A stretch of DNA of 64,000 nt, from contig QGGY01000001.1 in NCBI GenBank assembly GCA_003148945.1, positions 62,001-126,000 on the forward strand, read 5' to 3'. The position numbers and the translations under genes were made by a program. How positions within the stretch are numbered: the stretch's first letter is position 1; every line of letters begins with the position of its first letter. Under the pieces are notes generated by a model that had not been told where the DNA came from, ran no database searches, and was given only the letters and a program-made list of their open reading frames with translations. Below, piece by piece: positions 9,685-17,909 of this stretch. The DNA is from Murimonas intestini. Lineage in GTDB: Bacteria > Bacillota > Clostridia > Lachnospirales > Lachnospiraceae.

Positions 9685-11041
9685 ATTCACAAAAGAGCGG
9701 GATGAAAGATTTCAGATAGAGACAGGCATATACCTGGAGGACGGCGTGAAAAAAGTCGCCAAGCAGCCCCTCGGCGAAGCCTCAGTGGCACATGTGGAGC
9801 GCATGTTTGAGAATTATGTCTATTTCTCGGCAAAGGGGATCGACCTGTTTACACCTTGTAAGAGAGCGGATGGCGGGGTCATATTAGAGTTTGTGGAAGG
9901 TGATACTTACTATAATTTGCTTTTAGAAGCGATCAAAAACGGGAATGTGGAGAAACTGGCAAAAGTTCTTGAAAAGTACAGAAAGATCGTGGAATCTGCC
10001 TGTGACGGCCTTGTAGAAGAGTTCAAAAGCACGCCTGAATTTGAAGAGGTATTTGGAAAGCATGAGTGGCTGGAAGGGAAAAAGGCCTGCAGAAAGCTGG
10101 ACATAGACCTGACGCTGGACAATCTGATCCTGACAGCTGATGGAAGCAGCAGGATCATTGATTATGAATGGATATTTGATTTTCCGGTTCCGGTGGACTT
10201 TGTCTATTACAGGGCAGTGCTGGCTCTCTATATCAAACACGGAAAGGAACTCAATGCTGTTGCAGAGCAGGACAGCCTGTACCAGATGTTTGGAATCAGG
10301 CCCGGGGATGCTGAGATATTCCGGCAGATGAATGATTCCTTTAACCAGTATGTCCAGGGCGGGGAAGATTCATATGAGAATGCGCTCAAGGCATATGAGA
10401 AGAAGAGCCGGCCTCTGTCCGGCTGGATCACGGATGTAAATTACTTCGCCCAGCTTTTTATGGGAGCAGACTGTTCCTTCTCAGAGGAAAAGAGCCAGGT
10501 GTTCAAGATAGAAGAAGACCAGAATAAAGTAAATATATCAATTGACTTAAGGCCGTATAAGGATCTGCGCGTGCTCCGCCTGGATCCCCTGAACCTGCCC
10601 TGCTCTGTGAAGAACCTGCGTTTCCAGATCCTGGAGAATAAAAGGGAGAGGGAAGTGTTTCTGGAGGATATGCGCCATAATGCCGTCTTCTTCAAGAAGC
10701 GTGAATTCATTTTTGAAGACGGGGATCCCCAGGTGATATGGGAGATACCTGAGACGATGAAGCCCGAGAGGATATGGATCTCATATGAGATTACCTCTAA
10801 AAACCTGGGTGAGAATGACGGGGTGAAAGCGGCCCTGAAGCTGGCAAAGCAGAACAGAGATGAATTGCTGGCTGTGATTGAAGATCTGAATAAAAAGAAT
10901 GAAGAGCTTGGCAGCAGCCTGAGCGACAGGGAGCAGCGCCTGAATTATATACAGGGGACAAGGGCATACAAGCTGTTTTTGAAAAAGAAGGTGCTCAAAG
11001 TATTTGCAGGAGAAAAAAAGAATGAAAACAAAAAAGGCTGA
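9665..11041 (+). CDS. aminoglycoside-kinase-fold protein with C-terminal coiled coil, WbdD-like kinase half
   Basis: About 458 residues. A protein-kinase/APH-like catalytic core is visible: a D148-x4-N153 catalytic loop (DLTLDN) and D166 in IIDYEW as the metal ligand. The last 65 residues form a charged coiled-coil stretch followed by a basic amphipathic segment (RAYKLFLKKK) that could bind the membrane or a partner. The start is uncertain: TTG at 9665 has AGGAG eight bases upstream, and a second TTG at 9638 would lengthen the overlap with the methyltransferase gene. Next to the methyltransferase and Wzt this looks like the kinase plus ruler part of a WbdD terminator. It could instead phosphorylate a glycan side group. 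Confidence 0.7.
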   Translation: MKKIFSKFTKERDERFQIETGIYLEDGVKKVAKQPLGEASVAHVERMFENYVYFSAKGIDLFTPCKRADGGVILEFVEGDTYYNLLLEAIKNGNVEKLAKVLEKYRKIVESACDGLVEEFKSTPEFEEVFGKHEWLEGKKACRKLDIDLTLDNLILTADGSSRIIDYEWIFDFPVPVDFVYYRAVLALYIKHGKELNAVAEQDSLYQMFGIRPGDAEIFRQMNDSFNQYVQGGEDSYENALKAYEKKSRPLSGWITDVNYFAQLFMGADCSFSEEKSQVFKIEEDQNKVNISIDLRPYKDLRVLRLDPLNLPCSVKNLRFQILENKREREVFLEDMRHNAVFFKKREFIFEDGDPQVIWEIPETMKPERIWISYEITSKNLGENDGVKAALKLAKQNRDELLAVIEDLNKKNEELGSSLSDREQRLNYIQGTRAYKLFLKKKVLKVFAGEKKNENKKG

Positions 11042-12398
11042 TTGGATGAAAAAATGGTCAAAAGAGCTGATATTTACAGGAGCTGTATTCCTTGCGATGA
11101 CTCTGTGGGCGTTTTTCCAGCCCTTTGATTCAGCTCCCGATGAAGCTATGAGATATCAGATACCGGCATTTATCTTCAATTATGGGAAGCTTCCCCACGG
11201 GGGCGATCCGCTGATCAGAAGCGCCCAGTGGGGGCTTTCTTATGGGTTTGGTCCTCAGCTGAGCTATATTATAGAAGCGTTGTTTATGAAGGTCATGAGC
11301 ATTATCTCCAAAAGAGACGGGGCGCTTATATTTGCTGCGCGCATGGTAAGTGTCTGCTGCGGCGCGGGGACAGTCTGGATGACGATCCTGATGTCTAAAA
11401 AGCTTTTTGAAAAAAAGTACAGGATGCTGTTTGTTTCACTTATCGGGCTTCTGCCTCAGTTCTTATACCTGGCTTCTTACGTGAATAATGATATCATGGC
11501 TCTGTTCGGTTCATCCATCATTGTCTATATGTGGATCTGCGGCATGGAGTCAGGGTGGAAGTATAAGCATTGCATAGGCCTGGCAGCCGGTATTGTGATC
11601 TGTACCCTGACATATTATAATTCCTATGGATTTATATTGTGCAGCATTATCCTTTTCTTTGCCAGCCTTTCAATTCAGAAGACTGCTCCTAAGGAGATCG
11701 CTAAAAGGGCGGCGCTCATCACTGTGCTTGTTCTGGCGCTGACAGGATGGTATTTTATCAGAAATTATATTATTTATGACGGAGATATCCTTGCAATGAA
11801 CATAGGCTCCGAGTATGCGGAAAAATTTGCCGTGGACAGCCTGAAGCCGTCTATGAGGCAGACACCGTACAGCTCTGGTCAGTCTATAGTGGAAATGTTC
11901 ATGGGAAAGAGCGGCTGGTTTGCAGTGTCATGGCGGAGCTTTGTGGGAGTATTCGGCTATATGGCAGTGTATCTTCCGAACTGGAATTACTTTTTCTATG
12001 CTTTTATATTCTGGATATCAGCGGGAAGCCTGCTGTTAAAAGCCTGGAAGAAGAAGGCAGGCATTGTAAAGCCTGTCTGCAGAGAAAAATCTGCGGCTGC
12101 AAAGTCACGTCTTTTTCATGCAGCTATGGCCGTGGCAGCGGTAATACCTTTTGGGCTGGCATTGTATTATTCATATTTCAGTGACTATCAGCCTCAGGGA
12201 CGTTATCTGATGCCGATGCTGATCCCGCTGATGTATTTTGTGACACATGGCATAAGAATCGTGCTGGAGCATTTTATAAAGCCGGAGAAGACAGAGGCGG
12301 TCATCCGCATCATCACTGTTATAATGGCGTTCATAGCCATATATGCTTACCTGGGAGTCCTGATCCTTACATATTGGGGCAGCTTGAATCATATCTAG
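11022..12398 (+). CDS. multi-pass membrane protein, GT-C/DUF2142-like glycosyltransferase
   Basis: A 458-residue protein with about ten membrane helices. The first extracellular loop contains an acidic motif APDEAMRY, similar to the PDE-x-x-H motif of DUF2142 and GT-C enzymes that use lipid-linked sugar donors. The ATG at 11022 has AGGAGA eight bases upstream and overlaps the kinase gene by 20 bp; an in-frame TTG at 11004 is less likely. It probably decorates the glycan on the outer face of the membrane. No donor can be assigned. Confidence 0.7.
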   Translation: MKTKKADWMKKWSKELIFTGAVFLAMTLWAFFQPFDSAPDEAMRYQIPAFIFNYGKLPHGGDPLIRSAQWGLSYGFGPQLSYIIEALFMKVMSIISKRDGALIFAARMVSVCCGAGTVWMTILMSKKLFEKKYRMLFVSLIGLLPQFLYLASYVNNDIMALFGSSIIVYMWICGMESGWKYKHCIGLAAGIVICTLTYYNSYGFILCSIILFFASLSIQKTAPKEIAKRAALITVLVLALTGWYFIRNYIIYDGDILAMNIGSEYAEKFAVDSLKPSMRQTPYSSGQSIVEMFMGKSGWFAVSWRSFVGVFGYMAVYLPNWNYFFYAFIFWISAGSLLLKAWKKKAGIVKPVCREKSAAAKSRLFHAAMAVAAVIPFGLALYYSYFSDYQPQGRYLMPMLIPLMYFVTHGIRIVLEHFIKPEKTEAVIRIITVIMAFIAIYAYLGVLILTYWGSLNHI

Positions 12399-12420
12399 GA
12401 GAGGGAAGTAGAGGAGAAAA

Positions 12421-13554
12421 ATGATAAATTTTAATGTACCGCCCTGTACGGGCAAAGAATTTGAATATATAAAAAAAGCTGTGGAGAATGGGAAGATCAG
12501 CGGTGACGGAGAGTTTACGAAGAAATGTTCAGCGTGGATAACAGAGCGCTACCATATCAGTCATGCACTGCTGACCACATCATGTACCCATGCCCTTGAA
12601 ATGGCTGCTCTGCTGGCAGGAATCTGTCCGGGAGATGAAGTCATCCTTCCCTCTTATACATTCGTATCTACTGCTGATGCCTTTGTGCAGCGGGGAGCCA
12701 GTCTTGTGTTTGTGGATGTACATCCTGAAACAATGAATATGGATGAGCGTCTGGTGGCTGAAGCAGTTACAAAAAAGACAAAGGCGATCGTGCCGGTCCA
12801 TTATGCAGGCGTAAGCTGTGAAATGGATGAACTGATGGAAATAGCAGAAGACCACAGTCTGGCAGTGGTGGAAGATGCGGCACAGGGTGTTGATTCTTAT
12901 TATAAGGGACATGCCCTGGGAACAATTGGCGACTTTGGATGCTTCAGCTTCCATGAGACAAAGAATTATTCTATGGGAGAGGGCGGCGCCATCCTTTTTG
13001 ACAAAGAAGAATATATAGAAAAGGCTGAGATACTGAGGGAAAAAGGTACAAACAGAAGTAAATTCTTCAGAGGGCAGCTTGACAAATATACGTGGGTAGA
13101 TTACGGTTCTTCTTATCTTCCAAGCGATATGAACGCAGCATACCTGTGGGCGCAGCTGGAGATGGCAGATGAGATCAAGGCGGACCGCATGAGGACCTGG
13201 GAGTTTTATGATGAAGCTCTGCGTCCGCTGGCGGGAGCCGGATATATAGAGCAGCCGTATATACCTGAATATGCAGAACATAATGCTCATATGTACTATA
13301 TTAAAGTGAAGGACCTGGATACAAGGCAGAAGCTGATCGGATGGCTGAGGGACAGAGGGATACAGAGCGTATTCCACTATGTGCCGCTGCACACTGCACC
13401 TGCAGGGATGAAATTCGGCCGCTTTTACGGAGAGGACCGTTATACAACAAAGGAGAGCGAACGTCTGCTCAGGCTTCCCCTTTATTATAATCTGGGGCAG
13501 GATGACAGAGAAAAAGTGGCAGAGGCTGTCACACAGTTCTTTATAAGGAAATAA
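12421..13554 (+). CDS. wecE: dTDP-4-amino-4,6-dideoxygalactose transaminase (WecE/RffA type)
   Basis: PLP-dependent DegT/DnrJ/EryC1 aminotransferase of 377 residues. It matches WecE closely, with an N-terminal FNVPPCTGKEF, SYTFVSTADAF, and the Schiff-base lysine K181 in SFHETKNY, the same residue number as in E. coli WecE. The expected reaction converts dTDP-4-keto-6-deoxyglucose (RfbB product) and glutamate to dTDP-4-amino-4,6-dideoxygalactose. A GAGGAG site precedes the ATG. This suggests the glycan contains a 4-amino-4,6-dideoxyhexose, perhaps besides rhamnose. Confidence 0.9.
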   Translation: MINFNVPPCTGKEFEYIKKAVENGKISGDGEFTKKCSAWITERYHISHALLTTSCTHALEMAALLAGICPGDEVILPSYTFVSTADAFVQRGASLVFVDVHPETMNMDERLVAEAVTKKTKAIVPVHYAGVSCEMDELMEIAEDHSLAVVEDAAQGVDSYYKGHALGTIGDFGCFSFHETKNYSMGEGGAILFDKEEYIEKAEILREKGTNRSKFFRGQLDKYTWVDYGSSYLPSDMNAAYLWAQLEMADEIKADRMRTWEFYDEALRPLAGAGYIEQPYIPEYAEHNAHMYYIKVKDLDTRQKLIGWLRDRGIQSVFHYVPLHTAPAGMKFGRFYGEDRYTTKESERLLRLPLYYNLGQDDREKVAEAVTQFFIRK

Positions 13555-13567
13555 ATGTGAGGTCAAT

Positions 13568-15400
13568 ATGGCTCGGAAAATTTCATGGGGAAAGCTTATT
13601 AAAAGACTTTCTCCTTATAACATAAAAAAGGGGATCCTTTACCTGAAGCATTACGGTCCAAAAGAATTTGCTTCAAGGCTGGGGGAACGTTTTGAAAATA
13701 CAGATATCGACTATAATGAATGGTATATGAGCCAGGTTCCTGATGAAAATGAACTGGAGAGGCAGAGAAAGCACAGCCTGGAATTCAGTTTAAAAATCAG
13801 CCTGGCAGTACCGCTTTATAATACTCCGGAAAAATTTCTGCGCCAGCTGATTGAGTGTGTACAGCTGCAGACATATACAAATTGGGAGCTCTGCCTGGCG
13901 GACGGCAGCCCTGATACTGAGCAGGGAGCCAGAGTCAGGGAGATTGTCCTTGAATATTCAGGCAGGGACGGCAGGATCAAATACAGGAGGCTGGAAAAAA
14001 ATCTGGGGATCGCGGGCAATACAAACGCGGCTTTTGAGATGGCGGATGGTGATTTTGTGGCTCTTTTGGACCACGATGATCTGCTTGCCCCCTCTGCGGT
14101 CTATGAGGTGTTGAAGGCTTTGCAGGAACACCCCGGGGCGGATGCGGTCTATACAGATGAGGACAAGGTGGATACAGAACTGACTGAGCATTTTCAGCCT
14201 CATTTTAAGCCTGACTTCAGCCCGGACCTGCTTCGGGCAAATAATTATATCTGTCACTGGTTTGTTGTAAGGAAGACTCTTCTGGAGGAAGTGGGCGGAC
14301 TCAGGAGTGAGTTCGACGGCGCCCAGGACTATGATTTTATATTCCGATGTACGGAAAAGGCAGGGGAAGTCGTCCATGTGCCGAAGATACTTTATCACTG
14401 GAGGGTGCATAAAGCATCCACAGCAGATAATCCCGCCAGCAAAATGTATGCCTTTGAGGCGGGAAAAAGAGCTATAGAGTCCCATCTTGACAGGTGCGGG
14501 CTACAGGGAGAGGTCAGCCATACGCCTGATTACGGTTTTTACAGAGTGAAATACAAGGTAAAAGATACCCCTCTTGTGTCAGTGGTGATACCGAATAAAG
14601 ACCATGCAGATACGCTCCGGCAGTGTCTCAGGTCGGTCAGGGAGAAGACCACATACCCCAGGTATGAAATTATCATTGTTGAAAATAACAGTGTGGAGGA
14701 TGAGACATTTGAACTCTACAGATCCCTGGAAGCCCAGGAGAATATAAAGGTCGTGCGCTGGGAGAGCGGATTTAATTATTCGGCAATCAACAATTACGGT
14801 TTTTCTGAAGCAAAGGGCGAGTATATTATCTGCCTGAATAATGACATCACTGTCATCACACCGGACTGGATGGAGGAACTGCTGGGACACTGCCAGAGGC
14901 CTGATACGGGAATTGTGGGAGCAAGACTGTACTATCCCGATGATACCATACAGCATGCGGGAATCGTTATCGGCATCGGCGGCATAGCAGGCAGTCTTTT
15001 TGTGAACATGCCCAGGAGCCGCTCGGGCTATCTGCATAAAGCCAGACTCCAGCAGGATCTGAGCGCTGTGACGGCAGCCTGTATGATGGTGAAACGGAGC
15101 GTGTGGGAAGAGGCCGGAGGCTTTGAAGAGAAACTGGCTGTGGCATTTAACGATGTGGATTTCTGCCTGAGGGTGAGGAAGGCCGGTTATCTTGTGGTAT
15201 ACGACCCGTATGTTGAGATGTATCATGATGAGTCAAAGACAAGAGGAGTGGAAGATACAAAAGAGAAGGTGCGGAGATTTCAGAGCGAGATTGAGTATAT
15301 GAGGGGACATTGGATAAATATACTGAAAAATGGGGACCCTTATTATAATCCGAACCTTTCCCTGACCTCATGGAATTATGAGCTTAGAAATCTGGAATAA
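13568..15400 (+). CDS. two-domain family 2 glycosyltransferase
   Basis: 610 residues with two GT2 domains: the first starts near residue 80 (SLAVPLYNTPEKF) with LLDHDD near 166, the second near residue 340 (VVIPNKDHADTLR) with LNNDITVITPDW near 424. Its organisation and N-terminal 60 residues parallel the protein at 5693, suggesting duplication and divergence within the locus. The C-terminal QDLSAVTAACMMVKRSVWEE segment is the usual acceptor-side motif of GT2 enzymes. Sugar specificity is not determinable. Confidence 0.85.
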   Translation: MARKISWGKLIKRLSPYNIKKGILYLKHYGPKEFASRLGERFENTDIDYNEWYMSQVPDENELERQRKHSLEFSLKISLAVPLYNTPEKFLRQLIECVQLQTYTNWELCLADGSPDTEQGARVREIVLEYSGRDGRIKYRRLEKNLGIAGNTNAAFEMADGDFVALLDHDDLLAPSAVYEVLKALQEHPGADAVYTDEDKVDTELTEHFQPHFKPDFSPDLLRANNYICHWFVVRKTLLEEVGGLRSEFDGAQDYDFIFRCTEKAGEVVHVPKILYHWRVHKASTADNPASKMYAFEAGKRAIESHLDRCGLQGEVSHTPDYGFYRVKYKVKDTPLVSVVIPNKDHADTLRQCLRSVREKTTYPRYEIIIVENNSVEDETFELYRSLEAQENIKVVRWESGFNYSAINNYGFSEAKGEYIICLNNDITVITPDWMEELLGHCQRPDTGIVGARLYYPDDTIQHAGIVIGIGGIAGSLFVNMPRSRSGYLHKARLQQDLSAVTAACMMVKRSVWEEAGGFEEKLAVAFNDVDFCLRVRKAGYLVVYDPYVEMYHDESKTRGVEDTKEKVRRFQSEIEYMRGHWINILKNGDPYYNPNLSLTSWNYELRNLE

Positions 15401-15414
15401 AAGAGGAATGGAAT

Positions 15415-16371
15415 ATGAGCGAAGTATCCATCGTGATACCGAATTACAATGGAATGGGATATCTGAAGGACTGTCTTGATTCCCTGGAAGTACAGAGCAT
15501 GAGAGATTTTGAGACTATCCTTGTGGACAATGGTTCAGAGGATGATAGCGTCTCCTTTGTCCGGGAGAGATATCCCAAGGTCAGAATTAAGAGGCTGGAG
15601 AAGAATTATGGCTTCTGCAGAGCTGTAAATGAAGGAATCAGGATGAGCACAAGCCCTTACGTGATCCTGCTGAACAACGATACAAGGGCGGATATCCAGC
15701 TTGTCCAAAAGCTGCTGGCTGAGATAAAGAAATATCCCGGCTGTTTTTCAGTCCAGGCGAAGGTAGTGATGATGTCATCGCCTGATAAGATGGACGATGC
15801 GGGAGATTTCTACTGTGCACTTGGGTGGGCCTTTGCAGAGGGCAAAGGGAAGCCGGAGACAGATTATCAGAAATCCCGCAGGATATTTGCCAGCTGTGCT
15901 GCAGCCGCAATATACAGGAAATCAGTTTTTAAAGAGATCGGCCTTTTTGATGAGAGGCATTTTGCATACCTGGAGGATGTGGATATGGGATACAGGGCCA
16001 GGATATCCGGGTATGAGAACCGTTTTGCCGCTGATGCAGTGGTTTACCACCATGGCAGCGGTACGACCGGGTCTGTTTACAATGAATTTAAGATCCGCTA
16101 TTCATCCAGAAATAATGTGTATGTGATCTATAAAAACATGCCGATTCTCCAGATAGTGCTGAACCTTCCCCTGCTTGCTTTGGGATTTGTTATTAAAGGC
16201 GTGTTTTTTTCTGTGAAAGGTTATGGGGGAGAGTACGTCAAAGGTGTTTTTTATGGTCTCAGGACAGCGAATAAATGCAGCAAAGTCAGATTTAAAACGA
16301 AAAATATTAGAAATTATCTTATAATACAGTTGGAATTATGGAGGAATATAGTCAGAAAGCTGGGCTTTTAA
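15415..16371 (+). CDS. family 2 glycosyltransferase (rhamnosyltransferase-like)
   Basis: A 318-residue single-domain GT2 enzyme. It begins with VSIVIPNYNGMGYLKDCL, has LLNNDTRAD as its DxD-like motif and YLEDVDMGYRARISGY downstream, a pattern shared with WbbL-type rhamnosyltransferases. A hydrophobic stretch near residue 250 may associate with the membrane. It follows the two-domain enzyme by 14 bp. Rhamnosyl transfer is a family-level guess. Confidence 0.8.
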   Translation: MSEVSIVIPNYNGMGYLKDCLDSLEVQSMRDFETILVDNGSEDDSVSFVRERYPKVRIKRLEKNYGFCRAVNEGIRMSTSPYVILLNNDTRADIQLVQKLLAEIKKYPGCFSVQAKVVMMSSPDKMDDAGDFYCALGWAFAEGKGKPETDYQKSRRIFASCAAAAIYRKSVFKEIGLFDERHFAYLEDVDMGYRARISGYENRFAADAVVYHHGSGTTGSVYNEFKIRYSSRNNVYVIYKNMPILQIVLNLPLLALGFVIKGVFFSVKGYGGEYVKGVFYGLRTANKCSKVRFKTKNIRNYLIIQLELWRNIVRKLGF

Positions 16372-16393
16372 GGAAAACTTTATTTAAAAACAG

Positions 16394-16422
16394 TTGCCCT
16401 TTTGGGGGATGTATTGTATTAT
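16394..16422 (+). promoter_or_regulatory. predicted promoter before the initiating sugar transferase
   Basis: TTGCCC at 16394-16399, 17-bp spacer, TATTAT at 16417-16422, in the 123-bp gap between two glycan genes. It would let the transferase, LCP and glmS genes be read separately from the upstream cluster. Confidence 0.5.
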
Positions 16423-16494
16423 ATTCCAATAAGAGATCTGCCTCTGAAGATATGTGCGGAGGATTACGATAGATAAAGCAAGGAGTGATAAACG

Positions 16495-17895
16495 GTGATA
16501 AAAGACAATCAGAAGTATTTTAACAGGCTGCATGTCGTGATTGATGCCTTTGTCATTGCAGCTTCCTATCTTTTAGCATGGTTTATTCAGTTCGAATTTA
16601 TAGTAGATGAGACGACTGGCAAGCTTCCCGTGGGGACTTACATGTCGGCTCTTATTTTTGTGGTGCCGGGGCTTCTGCTCCTGTATTATGCCTTTAATCT
16701 CTATACGCCTAAGAGGGTACAGGGAAGACGCCTGGAAATCAGCAATATTTTTAAGGCAAATGTTATCGCCCTGCTATGCTTCTTTTTTGTGCTGTTTTTG
16801 ACTCATCTTGATGACTTTTCACGAAAGATGGTTTTTATGTTCTTCGGACTGAACATGTGCCTGGAGGTGCTGGTGCGCATCCTGATCCGCATGGTACTCA
16901 TGAATATGAGGAAGAAGGGCATGAATCTGAAGCATATCCTGCTGGTTGGCTACAGCAGGGGAGCGGAGGAGTATATAGACCGCATAAAAGCGAATCCCCA
17001 GTGGGGCTATCTCATACGGGGGATCCTTGACGATAATGTGGAGCGCGGGACAACTTACAAGGGTGTAAAGGTGATCGGACGGATAGACAATCTGATGGTG
17101 ATCCTGCCTGAGAACAGGCTGGATGAAATAGCCATCACTCTTGGGCTGAATGAGTATTATAAGCTGGAACATATTGTTTCCCTGTGTGAAAAGTCAGGTG
17201 TGCATACAAAATTTATTCCGGATTATAATAACATTATTCCGACAAAACCTTACACAGAAGACCTGCTGGGGCTTCCTGTGATAAATATCCGCCACGTGCC
17301 GCTGACAAACACTTTTAACATGCTGGTTAAGAGGACTGTAGATATCGTGGGATCAATATGTGCGATCGTGCTGTTTTCACCGGTAATGCTGGCCGCTGCG
17401 GCGCTTGTGAAGCTGACATCGCCCGGACCGCTGATCTTTAAGCAGGAGAGAGTGGGACTCCACAACAGGCCTTTTATGATGTATAAGTTCCGTTCCATGG
17501 AGATACAGAGGGAACAGGAGGAGAAGGCGGGATGGACAGTAAAGAATGATCCCCGGGTGACAGGTATAGGGAAATTCATGCGGAGGACAAGTATTGATGA
17601 ACTGCCTCAGCTGTTCAATGTCCTGAAGGGGGACATGAGCCTTGTGGGGCCCAGGCCGGAGAGGCCGCAGTTTGTGGAAAAATTCAGGGAAGAGATTCCA
17701 AGATATATGGTTAAGCACCAGGTGAGGCCGGGGATGACTGGCTGGGCGCAGGTAAATGGCTACAGAGGGGATACATCTATCAGGCGCCGGATCGAGTACG
17801 ATCTGTACTATATTGAAAACTGGACAGTGGGACTCGATTTCAAGATTCTTTTGCTCACTGTATTTAAAGGATTTGTAAACAAGAATGCATATTAG
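16495..17895 (+). CDS. undecaprenyl-phosphate sugar phosphotransferase (WbaP/WcaJ-like polyprenyl glycosylphosphotransferase)
   Basis: Starts glycan assembly by transferring a sugar-1-phosphate to undecaprenyl phosphate. The 466 residues comprise four N-terminal membrane helices, a central Rossmann-like domain (ILLVGYSRGAEEYIDRI), a further hydrophobic segment near residue 285, and a C-terminal bacterial sugar transferase domain with KFRSM, DELPQLFNVLKGDMSLVGPR and a closing TGWAQVNGYRG. The GTG start has AAGGAG nine bases upstream. The sugar could be glucose, galactose or an amino sugar. Confidence 0.92.
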   Translation: MIKDNQKYFNRLHVVIDAFVIAASYLLAWFIQFEFIVDETTGKLPVGTYMSALIFVVPGLLLLYYAFNLYTPKRVQGRRLEISNIFKANVIALLCFFFVLFLTHLDDFSRKMVFMFFGLNMCLEVLVRILIRMVLMNMRKKGMNLKHILLVGYSRGAEEYIDRIKANPQWGYLIRGILDDNVERGTTYKGVKVIGRIDNLMVILPENRLDEIAITLGLNEYYKLEHIVSLCEKSGVHTKFIPDYNNIIPTKPYTEDLLGLPVINIRHVPLTNTFNMLVKRTVDIVGSICAIVLFSPVMLAAAALVKLTSPGPLIFKQERVGLHNRPFMMYKFRSMEIQREQEEKAGWTVKNDPRVTGIGKFMRRTSIDELPQLFNVLKGDMSLVGPRPERPQFVEKFREEIPRYMVKHQVRPGMTGWAQVNGYRGDTSIRRRIEYDLYYIENWTVGLDFKILLLTVFKGFVNKNAY

Positions 17896-17909
17896 AAAAG
17901 GGGAATATA

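Noticed and set aside
12580-13566. 328-codon antisense frame over wecE
   Set aside because: Full-length WecE with all catalytic residues lies on the other strand, and the antisense product has no recognisable domain.
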